From positions 5,290,130 through 5,354,129 of the forward strand of contig OY986966.1 of NCBI GenBank assembly GCA_963920575.1: 64,000 nt of DNA, read 5' to 3'. The DNA is from Narthecium ossifragum. Taxonomy: Eukaryota; Streptophyta; Magnoliopsida; Dioscoreales; Nartheciaceae. Positions 12,079 to 23,272 of the stretch are shown here, in pieces; the first letter of the stretch is position 1; each line of letters starts with the position of its first letter. Position numbers and translations under genes: made by a program. The notes below the pieces were generated by a model. It did no database searches. It worked only from the letters and a program-made list of their open reading frames with translations, and was not told the origin of the DNA.

Positions 12079-12644
12079 CTTGTGTTGAAAGAGACTTGGT
12101 TTTATCATTGGCACATTAGTAAAGCTATTCGGAAATGGCTTCTTTCATAGGTTTCTCGATGCCTCCATCATTTAGATGGAGCCTCGGAATCATATGAGTA
12201 ATTAAGCTTTCAATGTGTCTAGCTAGAGACATTAAACCAAGCGCTTGGTGGGAGGCAACCCATCTCTTATTTGCATTTTGATTAGTTTATTTGAGATTTT
12301 GTAATTGCATGCTTGTTTGTTTTCTAATTAGTTACATGTTTGATTTTGGTGTGTAATTAGTTGCTCATTGATTGATTGATTGTGATGTTGTAATTGTCGT
12401 TGTTGAATTTTATGTTGATAGTTGGATTCGGGTGTTCTTTCTTAAGTTTAGAGGCTCTAGAGGGGTTAGTATTAATGTATACGAGATTAGAAGCTTAATT
12501 CCCACGTTTTAATACAGTTTTTGCATTTTGGTGCAAATGATCGATCTTCTAGGGATGAAAAGATCGATCTTTATTTGCACCACACGTATACAGAACCTGG
12601 GTATGAAGATGATCGATCCTTGATGATCGATCTTTTAGGTTGTG
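12079..12644 (+). mobile_element. 3' internal region of the Athila-like element
   Basis: Contains AAGCGCTTGGTGGGAGGCA (near 12,240), a block often seen just after the coding region of Athila-type elements, then AT-rich non-coding sequence. Paired arms around GATCGATC lie at 12,530-12,581, the arms extending to GGTGCAAAT / ATTTGCACC. The 3' LTR is missing because fragment E of another LTR family cuts in near 12,645. Confidence 0.55.
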
Positions 12645-13404
12645 TTCAGTCGAATTCGATGATACGCCTAGATGACTTGAAAACTTGTTGATCGATGATT
12701 TAGAGGTCGTGTTGGCCTTGAGTCGGGTTCTAAGGTGTAGTCAGTGTACGGTTTTCTTGTCTCTTGAGTAGAGGGTGTGCCTATTCAGCGGTGTTGTCTT
12801 CCCGCCTAGCAGTGCTGGTTTTCTGGTTGTGAGATGGCAGTGTTGGTTTCTTGTCTCACTGAGGGTGACCAAGTATGTGACGAGCTCTGCTGGAAGACCA
12901 TGATTTAAGCCCCTCAAGGACACGCAGTGGGGTTATGGGGCCCATGTGTACACCCAGGCCTTGCTAGAGGACGACACTGTTGTGTTTCCCTCTTCATTCT
13001 GTGAGTCATAGTGTAGTTTCCCTGCTGAGCTTAGTTGCTCATTCCTACCCGGGCTGCGTTTTGCAGGTGCAGGCATTAGCTCCTTTTCGATGGCCCCTAC
13101 CGGACAGTTGGTTGGCGGCGCGGTGGAGCATGGCGGAGTTTGAGTAGCGCTGATATTTCTTTCCTCAGAATCCTTGTATAATTAGCCTCCTACGAGAGTG
13201 TACGAATGTTTGTACTTGATTTCCCCTCTTCGAGGTTTTGTGGACTTGTATCACTTTGGATTTGTAATCTTTAATCTGGAGGCTGTTTGATGAATCCTTA
13301 GGGAAACCAGAAGACTAGAGGGAACCCTCGCCAAAATTTCCACAGTTAGTTAGGTTCCGGTTCGCGTCCCCCGGCCCGGTTGGACTTTCACGGGTCGAGG
13401 CATG
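12645..13404 (-). mobile_element. LTR fragment E (family of A, B, J), minus orientation
   Basis: From CAGTCGAATTCGATGAT to the family end ACGGGTCGAGGCATGACA, this aligns along its length with the right-hand third of LTR A, including the GCGTTTTGCAGGTGCAGGC and GGGAACCCTCGCC landmarks. Only the part of the LTR nearest the TGTC(A/G)(T/C)G end is left. I define minus as the orientation in which the LTR starts TGTCGCG-like; real transcription direction is unproven. Confidence 0.65.
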
Positions 13405-13497
13405 ACAATAGGCGACGGATCTCGCCTGATGGCATCGTAACGGACGGCGAGCTCAGATCAGGGTGGCGAGCTCGGATCGGCGTTCGGCGAGACCTCA
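13405..13497. mobile_element. Left remnant of GC-rich TIR element (copy 2)
   Basis: About 90 bases of GC-rich sequence with GGCGAGCTCGGATCGG-type repeats, matching in composition the core that resumes at 20,012. LTR D separates the two parts. Confidence 0.4.
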
Positions 13498-14000
13498 TGT
13501 CGCGCCCCTACCCAGAAAACCCATCCGGTCCGGAACGTAAGGGTTCATAATCTATTCAATCCACATGTGGCGCATTTATAATATAATAAAGCAACTAAAT
13601 TAACAATTAATATGGGGTCAAAATTAAAATCTCTAATATGATTCAAGATTCCAATACAAGACTAACTCCAAAATATCATATTATAACTATATCAAAATTC
13701 CTTGCAGAATGAATTTATACATTTATCATTCCAAAAAGAAGTAACTGGACCCCAAGTCCTTAAGCTCATCCAGAAGCCGACGCGCCACCATGTGCCTGTC
13801 CAATGGGTGCTATAGAAGAAGAGTTGACGCTTGCACCTGCAAAACGCAATCCGAGTAGGAGTGAGCAATAACCTCAGCAAGATTCTATACTACGACGCTC
13901 ACAAAGAAAGGGAAACAGTAAATTCCTAGGTTCCATCTCATCTATAGGGGAAACACACGTTAGGTATATCGCCTACCCCAGGGCACGCACGCACGCTGAT

Positions 14001-17000
14001 TGTGAGGACCTGTCCCTCTACCCCTGTGTCTCGTTGTAGACCGCAAGGGCAATTTGGTAAATTGCGCCTTGTTGGTTTGTTTCACACCCGCGTGTGCACA
14101 CACTGACCTTATATATGTTAGTGTTTGTGTGAGGACCCGTCCCTCCCTTCCTGTGGCTCGCTGTGGACCGCAAGGGCAATTTGGTAAATTGCACCTTGTC
14201 GGCTAGTTCCACACTCGCGCTTGTACACACACTGACCTTGTATGTGTTAGTGTTTGTTTAGAATGGCTAGGTGGACTCGGGATCGAAAGATCCGGACTTG
14301 GGCTTGAGTTCTTGCCCAAGTTTAGCTTTCAGCACACAAAGGATCGATCCTCTATGGCTAAGGGATCGATCCTCTTCGTGCCAGAAAGCCTTGTGAATCG
14401 TCATGAAGGATCGATCCTCCCTTGAGGAAGGATCGATCAGTCATAGGTCGGTTGGTTTTTCTGCTTCGCGAGGACGGCCGCCGTTGGCCGTCGCTCTCCC
14501 CTGTCAGAGGGGGAGGACTTTCCCTCCCCTCCCCTCACTTTTTCCCCTCTTTCCCGGCTGTCCCCTCCCCCTTTCCCCTCCTTTCTTCCCCTCCTCTTCC
14601 TCCTTCTCCTCTCTTTCTTCTTCCTTCCTTCTTCTCTCCCGAAGCTCTGTTTTTCCCCTGTTTCGGGCAGCCACCTTTCTCACCTCCGTTCTCCCTCCTC
14701 CGACCATCAAATTGGGTGTTCTTTGGCTCGTTGGATTCGTGACAACGAGAGGAAGATCCCTGAAGAGGTTTGGAGGCTTGTTGGTGATCAAATCGCGGGG
14801 AATCAGCCGAGGAAAGCGCAGCTAGGTAGGGTTATACCTACTGATGTTTATTTCGGGTGTTCTTGAGATCTAGCCGTTGGATCTTATTGATCCTTGCTTT
14901 GTTGGTTTTCTTATGTCTTGTAGAATAACTGATTTAAGTTTCATGTTAATCAGTTGAGATTTGAGTAGGTTTTATGGATGATTAGTCTCGGATTTCTGGT
15001 TTTCTGCTGTTCTTGAGAAACAGCCGGCTTCCGGCGAGTTTTTCGGCCGGCGAGTACATAATCTTGGCTTTCTATAAACATAAGAGTTGTAGAACTATTC
15101 GTTAGCTTTCCATTCCATCTTGTTGCATATTTTTCCGATTTATGTACGATGTCTTATGAATTGTTTGCTGAAGGGCTGCGTTGCAGCAATTAATGGGTAA
15201 GTTAGTTTGATTGGCGATTTTGATTAGCGTTTTCCCGTTAATCCAACCGTTGGATGATTATGATTTTTGGATATGATGATCCTGGTTTATACACCTACTG
15301 GTGGCTAAGTTGGATCTTGAATCCGACGTCGTTTGGAGGTCGGATCGACGAGATCAATTAGCCCCTAAGTAGTGGTTTTGGGTGTTTGAATATAATATTA
15401 TATCTCGGAATATAATATTATATTGTTTACTGTTCTTCGACGGTTTTCGGGGTTGCTTCCCGTTGCAGGAGTCCACGGTTGACGGTCGTGGTACCGTCGT
15501 AATGCTGGGACCCGCTGCGGATCGGCTGGCAGCGGTTGGTGGTACCGCTAAAGCGATCCAGTAGACTTATATGATATTTGTCATACTGTTGCATGCTCTA
15601 CTTCTTATCTGTGTATGTCATAGCATGCATTGTTGATTGTGCATTAGTTGCATTGGTTAGGGCGTGGGTGATCCTTGGGTCGCCGTCCCGAGGCTGGAAG
15701 CTCGGACTTAGCCCTAGGACCGGGGTTGGGTAGTTTGGACCCGGTTTGAATTGTGGTGTCCAGTCGAATCTTGTGATAGGCTTAGATGACTGGTACACTG
15801 TTGTGTTTGATGTTTAGAGGTCGTGTCGGCCTCGAGCAAAGTCGAGGTGTAGCCGGTACCCAGTCTTTCTAAAACTCTTGGGTGGCAGGTGTGACTACCC
15901 AGCGGTGCTACCCGCCAACAGTGCTCAGGATCCTGTTGTGAGTGGCAGTGCCGTTTTCTGCCTTACTGAGTGTGACCCAGTGTGTGACCAGTTCGCTGGA
16001 AGACCATGACTGGGGCTCTCAGGGGTATCTGGTGGGGTTATGGGGCCCCTGTGATACACCTAGGCTTTGCTTGGGGGCGACACTGTTGTGTTTCCCTCTT
16101 CCTTCTGTGTGTCGTAGTGTAGATCCCTACTGAGCTTAGTGCTCACATCTACCCGGGCTGCGTTTTGCAGGTGCAGGCGTCAGTTCTTCTTCCTTGGCCC
16201 CTACCGGGCAGTTGGTCGGCGGTGCGGCGGCGCCTGGTGGACTTTGAGAGGTGGTGATCATTTACTGCTTTTACCCTATGTTAGATAGTCTCCTACGGGA
16301 GTGATGTTGTATTTTGAATCTTCCCCTCTCTGAGGATTTGTATATTTAACACTTGAGTTTTAAATCTGTGGTTCGACGTTTGATTATTATATTGTATCTT
16401 TATTTTGGGGATGCTTTTGGTGAACTGCTAGGGAGACCAATAGGTTAGAGGGAACCCTCGCCAGCTTTTCTTCCGCGTTTGTTAGGTTCCGGTTCGCGTC
16501 GCCCGGCCCGGTTGAGCTTTCGCGGGTCGGGGCGCGACAGTTTGTTTAGAATGGCTAGGTGAACCCGAGATCGGAAGATCTGAGCTTGGGCTTATGTTTT
16601 AGCCCAAGTTTGCTTTTCTAGACGAAGGAGATCGATCTGGATTGCTAATGAGATCGATCTGGCCTTGCTAGCCAGATCGATCTGACATGCTTTGGAGATC
16701 GATCGCTTAGTGCAGAAGGTCCTTGGGAGGCTGGCGGCTCGGGAGCGATCGATTGCTCCTTGGAGCGATCGATCGGACTCGAGTCGGTTGGTTTTCTTCT
16801 TCGAGAGGACGGCCGCCGTTGGCCGTCGCTCTCCTCTGTCAGAAGGGGAGGATTTTCCCTCCCCTCCTTTCACTTTCTCCCCTCTTTTCCGGCTGTCTCC
16901 TCCCCCTTTCCTCCTTTTCTCCTCCCCCTCCTTTTCTTCTTCTTCTTCTTCTTCTTCTTTCTCCTCTCCCGAGAGATCTGTTTTTCTCCTTTCCCGCCGA

Positions 17001-18122
17001 CGAGCTTCTTCTCTTCCTTTCTTCCTCCTCCGGCCATCATTTTGGGTGTTCTAAGGCTCGTTGGATCCGTGGCAATGAGAGGAAGATCCCTGAAGTGGTT
17101 TGAAGCCTTGTTGGTGACTGGTTTGCGAGGGATCAATCGAGGAAAGCGCTGTTCGGTAGGTGTTCTACCTACTGATGTTCTTTAATGGGTTTCTCGTGAT
17201 CTAGCCGTTGGATCTTGTTGATCTTGGTGTTGTTAGACTCCTCATGCCTAGTAGAATTTCTGATATAAGTTTCATGATCTTTGGTTGGGATTTTAGTAGG
17301 ATTTATGCATGATTAAGTTTGGACTTAGCCGTAGGACCGGGGTTGGGTAGTTTGGACCCGGTTCGAATGGTGGTGTCCAGTCGATTCGATGATAGGCCTA
17401 GAGGACTGGTACACTTGTTGCTTGATGATTGTAGAGGTCGTGTCGGCCTTGAGTCGGATGCTGAGGTGTAGCCGGTGTCCCACTGTGCGGACCCTGGGGT
17501 AGAGGAGGTGTCTACCCAGCGGTGCCTTTTTCCCGCCTGCAGTGCCGTTCCCTGCAGTTGTGTGTCGCCAGTGTTGTTCCTGCTACTAAGGGCTGCTCCT
17601 GGGCCTCAGGGACACGTGATAGGGTTATGTGACCCATGTATACACCCAGATCCTACTTGAGGGCGACACTGTTGCGTTTCCCTCTTCCTTCTGTATGTCG
17701 TAGTGTAGAACTCTACTGAGCTTAGTGCTCACATCTACCCGGGCTACGTTTTGCAGGTGCAGGCGTCAGTTCTTCCTCTGTGGCCCCTACCGGGCAGTTG
17801 GTCGGCGGTGCGGCGGTGCCTGGTGGACTTTGGGAGGTGGCGATCTTTACTGCTTTTATACCTTTTGTTAGTTAGTCTCATACGAGAGTAATGTTGTATT
17901 TGGATCTTCCCCTCTCCGAGGATATGTATATTAAACACTTTTTGGGTTTGAAATCTGTGGTTCGAGGTTTCATTAAATTAATGTTTTTCAATTGGGGGTT
18001 TTTGATGAACTGTTAGGAAGACCAATAGGTTAGAGGGAACCCTCGCCGTCTTTTTTCGCGTTTTGTAGGTTCCGGTTCGCGTGGCCCGGCCCGGTTGGGC
18101 TTTCGCGGGACGGGGCGCGACA
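14001..18122 (-). mobile_element. Solo LTR B, split by LTR A; TSD CTGAT
   Basis: The plus strand reads TGTGAGGACCTGTCC at the left and GGACGGGGCGCGACA at the right. The 5-bp sequence CTGAT flanks both ends (13,996-14,000 and 18,123-18,127), the hallmark of LTR-element insertion. Its own sequence is 14,001-14,127 plus 16,545-18,122 (about 1.7 kb). Compared with A it lacks about 700 bp around 17,317. No internal coding region remains, so it is a solo LTR left by LTR-LTR recombination. Confidence 0.8.
14128..16539 (-). mobile_element. Solo LTR A, 2,412 bp, complete; TSD GTTTG
   Basis: Complete LTR with TGTGAGGACCCG...TCGGGGCGCGACA ends, flanked by GTTTG at 14,123-14,127 and 16,540-16,544. Removing A and one GTTTG restores the uninterrupted order seen inside A itself (GTTAGTGTTTG then TTTAGAATGGCTAGG), proving insertion into B. 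It contains paired GGATCGATCC palindromes (14,340-14,430), a long pyrimidine tract (14,519-14,650) and GTTGCAGGAGTCC and TTTGCAGGTGCAG stretches that mimic splice acceptors. Short open frames over the pyrimidine tract encode only Pro/Ser/Phe low complexity and are not genes. Confidence 0.85.
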
Positions 18123-20011
18123 CTGATGACCTCTGGTATCGTTAACAGTCCCTCTCAACCAAGCACACCGGCGCTGAAACAACAGAGGTAGGACCCAGGG
18201 CGATACGTGACTCCCCCTAACGATGAAACTGAGACTGGGCTTGGAACTTAGATTTATTATAACAGATTAAAACCCTAAACCTTGCTACCCAGCCTCGGTC
18301 CTAAGCTAGATCCGAGTTGCCCGAGCTCCCATATCGGCAATTAACCCATCATCAACGCCTAGCCTAAGAATGCATCTACTATAAATAATTTATGTATGAT
18401 CATACGCACATATAAGGCTTCAGGCATGCAACAATATGCCATGCATTATACAGGGCCAGGCGTAACACAGCTCACAAAGGGTAAACATATCATTGGTTTA
18501 GAGTAAGCGGATAAAAAGGCAGTCAGGCCTATAACGGGATACATCACCAGCTAAACAATTGAATAACCAAAGCAACAACTATAATAATATTTTTTTCAAA
18601 GCTGAGGGCGTACTTAAGGCCCATTTATTCTACACACCACTGGGGAGGTGCGACTCCCCTGGTTCAACCACAAGCCACAGATATAATAATATATATCTAA
18701 GATAAGATTAAAATAATCGAGTTATTGAAATCAAACCAATTCTACAGCAAAACTCAAAAAATCTTATCTTTCAATCTAGCCGTCCAATCAACATGAAACA
18801 TGATATACCTACTCAAGGGCATACCCCGAATCACATATCCAAAAACTAGATCGATCGGATAAACAAAATCATATCAAAACCTATAATTACAGTAAAAATC
18901 TAGATTCTGTAAATGATGCATAAATCTATCAAAAACAACTCGAATTGAAACCAAACTTCGCATATCTTCTCCAAAGATCCCAGGGATCATCTCCTCCAAA
19001 AATCAGCTCAATTAAATATCAAAAAATCACTTCATTACTCAAATTAAACTGACTATCCTGTTTCAGCACAGACAGACCATTTAATTCACTCGAAATTCTA
19101 CGTATCTCTAAAAATCATGAAACTAGTTGGACATGAAAGATAACTCAGAGATATACAACTTGTATATAAAAGATTAACTGAGTTTAGGTACTTAACACTC
19201 AGAAATCACGTTAGAACACCACTGTTCCAATTAACCCAGAAAATCCGAAAATAGCATGATGAAAGCTTGCTTAAATCCGCATCAAATCCAAACCAAATCC
19301 TACCAAACTTTAATCAGGTGCTAATAAAGTTACAGAGCATCAGCTAACATAGTTTAATTGAAGAACAATCAATTAAACAACAAAAGAACAACAAAACAAG
19401 GATAAACGATGAATCCTACCTTACTAAGCGAATCATCGCTTGATTCCCAATTAAATCATCCATGGAGGGTGTCGATCTCTTCCTCTAGCTCCTAGCAAGC
19501 TCCCCAAACGATACCAATAATCCCAAATCCCGGATCAGAGGAGAGAAGAAGAGCGAAGAAGAAAAAAAGGAATCATGGGAAGGTCGTGGGTCTTATATAG
19601 ACCCGAGTCCGATCGGTCGCTCCCCTAAGAGACCGATAGGCCTATGTCGGTTCGACGTCATTATCCGGACATGTCAAAAGCGTTGCCTACATCGAACCCT
19701 ACCGATCGCTCCTAGGATTGACCGATCGGTTCTGGGCTGACAGCTGTCCGAAAGACAGCTTCCGCAAGCCCGAACCCCGATATTTCGATCCCAAGTTCGC
19801 TTAAGGTTCTAACAAGCACATATACAATACATAAGGCTGTGTGTGCATTACGTAGGTGTGAAACAACCACCAATGTGCAATTTACCAAATTACTCTTGGG
19901 GTCTAGAAGCAACAATGCGGTCAACCAGATCGTGCTCGATGCGGAAACAAGCCAACATGGCAGGGCCCTGACCTAAGCGGTCGAGCTAGGTTAGAGTAAT
20001 GGGTCCTCACA

Positions 20012-20423
20012 GCTCCAGCTAGGTCGGATCGGGGCAATAGACGACAATGGGAACGACAACGGGGTCACGACGAACGGTGATGGATGGTGGGATAGCGACG
20101 GACGACGGGATCGCGATGGACGACGATGCGAACGACAACGGGATCGTGACGGACGGTAATGGATTGCGGGATGGTGACAGACGACGGGATCGCGACGGAC
20201 GGAGAGATCGACGACGGGAACAGGGGCGAGGGGGGGGGGGTTAGGACGGGGGTGGGTTTAGGGAGGGCTTAGGGGAGGTTGGGGGGGGGGGTTAGGTTGT
20301 ATATAGATAGAAGACAGGGGTAATTTTGTCTTTGGTCTTAGTATGGGTAGTAAACGACTGAAGGTATTTTATAGGAGACCTATTGATGTAGCACATTTTT
20401 TTAAGCCCTATTGACAAATCTCC
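20012..20423. mobile_element. Right part of GC-rich TIR element (copy 2)
   Basis: GC-rich repeats of the GACGACGGGATCGCGA type lead to a G-run, TTAGGTTGTATATAGATAG and the end CTATTGACAAATCTCC. Read on the minus strand the end is GGAGATTTGTCAATAGGG, matching the left end of copy 1 (GGGGGATTTGTCAAATGG). The adjoining ACAAAATTACCCCTGTC block on the minus strand matches copy 1 near 1,470-1,490. This copy is therefore in the opposite orientation to copy 1. Confidence 0.6.
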
Positions 20424-20641
20424 AAAAAATGTATAAACCATACCCCTCTGTCATGACAGTGTTAAAAAACCATTACAAAATGACCATTTGGCCCTTAGCT
20501 TACCCTTACGAGCGAAATCATAATTAATATAAGTAAAGATAGTTGTAGAGAGAGAAGTTTGGGAATGGTGTAGCTTCACAATAGCCGCGCAAGGCGCTTG
20601 TATTTATATTTGTGTTTATACAAGTAAAGCATATGATCAAG
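20424..20641. other. Non-coding spacer
   Basis: AT-rich spacer with no gene, RNA or element end that I can defend. It ends at the TCAAG flank of the next solo LTR. Confidence 0.5.
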
Positions 20642-21110
20642 TGTTGGCAATAAACACGTCCACGCGATGGCAACCACACACAGTAAAAGGAAAAATGAAA
20701 TAGAAAGAGACACAAGATTTATGTGATTCGGCAAGAATGCCTACGTCCTCGGAGGGGAGATATCGTCTTCTTTCACTATGCAGAACATGGGTTACAAATC
20801 TCTCAATCTCACAGCCACTCCAATATGTCTTATTCTTAACCCTAATCTTATGTTATATGAGTATTTATACTCTTCCATACATAACCTAATCCGGATTAGG
20901 TCTAAAGACAAAATAGGATGGATTCGCTAAAACAAATCCTAAAATCCGCTTAGCTTCCTGGGGCAGTGACCTAGGAAACCCCCGTCGATGAGCTGCCCCT
21001 GGCCACGTGACCCGGTCGATCCCCGCCGGGGCGCTACCCCGGACCCTGTTAACTTTGCGTAGTGTCATAGTCGAGGCGGCGATAGAATCCAAGACATCCA
21101 ATGCACAACA
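20642..21110 (-). mobile_element. Copia-type solo LTR, minus orientation; TSD TCAAG/TCAAT
   Basis: On the minus strand it starts TGTTGTGCATTGGATG and ends TTGCCAACA. It contains a TATAAATACTCAT promoter-like box and the GGACGTAGGCATTCTTGCCG / ATCACATAAATC block common near the 3' part of plant copia LTRs. It carries about 130 bp of extra sequence relative to the plus-strand copy at 21,811. The flanks TCAAG and TCAAT differ at one base, consistent with an old 5-bp duplication. Confidence 0.7.
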
Positions 21111-21810
21111 TCAATCAATCACATCAATCATGATATTACAATTGAATATTATTCCTTTATGGGGGTATGGCTTCCTTGTGCTGAGATTTAGTTTGACTCC
21201 TTTCATGAGAAGGCTTGTGATTATTTGTCTTCTCTTCATATATGTGTGAGTTCTTTCCATGTGCATACTTGTCATCGTTGATACTTGAATAGTTGGCATT
21301 TTTGGTTGTATCAATTGAATGCTCTTCATGTTTGAACTTGCCATGTACATCCATAATAGCATGGGTATATCTATCTATTATATAAGATCAGCTTTTATGA
21401 CGTGACATATAAGTCATAATCTCAGTCATAAAATTATGCACGTGTGACATGCACACGTGGCATAGGGTTGTAACCAAATAAATAACGAGAGAGATGATAG
21501 CATGGGGGGCACATGTGCCTGGCGCACATGTGGCATAAAGTCGATTATCAGAGAATGAGAGGGAGAGATGAGAGAGGGAGAAGGGGTGGGTGGCTAGCCG
21601 TGCCATGTGGCACGAGGTTCACCTAATATGTGATATAGAAGAATGTAAGTGTACATATGTAATATATCAAGTTTTCAAAAACACATATGTAAATAACCTA
21701 TTAAATTAATGACACCCATTAAGTCATTAAGCTCTCTCATCCCTACTAGTCGAATGCTTTTCTTGATGTCTGCAGTGGAATATATTTGACATGAGAGAAT
21801 GTAAATATAC
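21111..21810. other. Non-coding spacer with one arm of a direct repeat
   Basis: No gene recognised. A TCTATCTATTATATAAGATC stretch at 21,371 resembles some Helitron 5' ends, but no matching 3' end was found nearby. The direct repeat at 21,650-21,752 is listed separately. Confidence 0.4.
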
Positions 21811-22252
21811 TGTTGTGCATTGGGTGCCTTGGATTCTGTCGCCGGTTCGACTATGACACACTACGCAGAGTTAAGCGGGTATGATCTATTTAGTCTTTAG
21901 ACCCGATCCAGATTAGGTTATGTTATGAGGACTATAAATACTCATGTAATCTAGGATTAGGGTTGAGAAAAATAATATATTGGAGTGGCCGTAGAGAAAG
22001 CTATTGTAACCCTCGTATTCTGCATAGTGAAATCCGCCCCCTCTCTCCCGTGGACGTAGGCAATTTGCCGAACCACGTAAATCTCTGTTTCTTGTGTGCT
22101 TTCTTGTGTGTGATTGCCATCGCTAAATAAGGATTCCGCCAACATATATGTATGTAATATAACAAGTTTTCAGGAACACATATGTAAATAACCTATTAAA
22201 TTAATGAAACCTATTAAGTCATTAACCTCCATCATCCCCGCTAGTCGAATGC
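21650..22252. repeat. Direct repeat of about 105 bp, arms 21,650-21,752 and 22,146-22,252
   Basis: Both arms read CACATATGTAAATAACCTAT, then TAAATTAATGA, CATTAAGTCATTAA-like sequence and CTAGTCGAATGC, with a handful of differences. They are about 500 bp apart and enclose the plus-strand solo LTR (21,811-22,144), so the duplication is not that LTR's own target site. Confidence 0.7.
21811..22144 (+). mobile_element. Copia-type solo LTR, plus orientation; TSD TATAC/TATAT
   Basis: A 334-bp sequence starting TGTTGTGCATTGGGTG and ending CCGCCAACA. It has a TATAAATACTCATG box near 21,935, and CCCGTGGACGTAGGCAATTT with GCCGAACCACGTAAATC near its end. The flanking pentamers TATAC and TATAT differ at one base. 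No internal region remains, so it is a solo LTR of the family seen inverted at 20,642. Confidence 0.75.
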
Positions 22253-22319
22253 AAACATACACACAAAACTAGACCCAAGAATATTTGTCTTCCTCACGCG
22301 TTGTCGGTCCTCCGCTCAG

Positions 22320-22705
22320 ATGCCGGGGTCAGAGGGAGTGCTGCAGGGCTTGCTGCAATTTTGTTTCCTAATGGCTGTAATTCGACTTGGTCCTGGGCGG
22401 CAAGAGAAACAGTGTCATGCGTGGTGCAAGCCAAATTCTCACTATGAACGGGGGGGCCTACAAGAAGCTCGGAGGCGAGGGGTGTCTTCCATCGTGCTCA
22501 AGTCTGATTCACTTCTTGGTGTTAGATATGCTATTGGCAAGTTCGCATGGCTTCAAACACTTCACGATCTCATGCTTTCTCCCTAGCGACTTGCTTCTCA
22601 GTTTTCCAAGATCTCATTTGTTTATATACCTCGTGAATTCAATTCCAAAACTGATGCTTTGGCGACCTCAGCCTGGACGAACATGTTAGTTCCCCTCATA
22701 TAAGG
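22320..22705 (+). pseudogene. RNase H-like (RVT_3) domain fragment
   Basis: The frame contains SIVLKSDSLLGVRYAIGKF, then after a stop (TAG at about 22,584) continues KISFVYIPREFNSKTDALAT. The order Asp-Ser, a helix, then IPRE-N--DALA is the C-terminal part of the RNase H-like domain found at the end of plant LINE polymerases and in free-standing RVT_3 proteins. The start of the domain is missing or degraded. It is a gene or retroelement fragment, not a working gene. Confidence 0.6.
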
Positions 22706-23072
22706 TGTTCTTGTACTATTGTTCTATTTTCTATTTAGTTAACTAAGCTCAACTAATAAAAAAAAATTATATATTTATCTTCCTCGACTAGGCCCAAGAA
22801 TATTATCTTAGTTTATTTCTCCCCACCCCCTTGATTTCCTAACAAATCCCAATCTCCTCCCGTGCTCTATTCCATCCGTTCCTTTCTTTATTGCCATCGA
22901 AGTATGATCGGACCCCCCAAATAATAAGATATTACACACACGACGACAATGGCGGCCCCTAGTTTCTCAGCAACGTGGCGCCACGTCAGCCCTAGTGCGA
23001 GGGATCCCGTGCGAGCTCGCCCTCGCACGTGCCTCGGGTTGACCCGACGACCCGGAAGCATCCCGAAGCGGG
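22706..23072. other. Non-coding; GC-rich just before the gap
   Basis: No gene recognised. From about 22,970 the sequence becomes very GC-rich (CGTGCGAGCTCGCCCTCGCA), consistent with the core of a third copy of the GC-rich TIR element whose right end lies at 23,863. Confidence 0.4.
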
Positions 23073-23272
23073 NNNNNNNNNNNNNNNNNNNNNNNNNNNN
23101 NNNNNNNNNNNNNNNNNNNNNNNNNNNNNNNNNNNNNNNNNNNNNNNNNNNNNNNNNNNNNNNNNNNNNNNNNNNNNNNNNNNNNNNNNNNNNNNNNNNN
23201 NNNNNNNNNNNNNNNNNNNNNNNNNNNNNNNNNNNNNNNNNNNNNNNNNNNNNNNNNNNNNNNNNNNNNNNN
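23073..23272. other. Assembly gap, 200 N
   Basis: Exactly 200 undetermined bases. The gap follows GC-rich sequence and precedes the AT-rich repeat zone of the TIR element family, so it most likely hides the GC-rich core. The round number suggests a placeholder rather than a measured size. Confidence 0.95.

Larger units (their letters stand above)
13498..20011 (+). mobile_element. Solo LTR D, split by nested LTRs B and A
   Basis: Starts TGTCGCGCCCCTACCCAG and ends GGTCCTCACA. Its own sequence is 13,498-14,000 plus 18,128-20,011 (about 2.4 kb); LTR B sits between. Continuity is shown by landmark order matching F: GGGGAAACACACG...TATCGCCTACCCCAGG, then CTCAACCAAGCAC and GGACCCAGGGCGATACGTGA. 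A TATATAG/TATATAA palindromic stretch near 19,596 could be a promoter for either strand. No 5-bp duplication is apparent (CCTCA on the left, GCTCC on the right). Confidence 0.65.

Noticed and set aside
14403..17185. Open frames of 100-140 codons over pyrimidine tracts in LTRs A and B (and the same in J, 59,778-60,277)
   Set aside because: They follow the CCTCTTC-rich tract in three frames and encode only Pro/Ser/Phe/Leu runs; the sequence is LTR.
21361..21640. Possible Helitron 5' end (TCTATCTATTATATAAG)
   Set aside because: No hairpin-CTAG end of the matching family lies downstream in the right orientation; one short AT-rich match is not enough.
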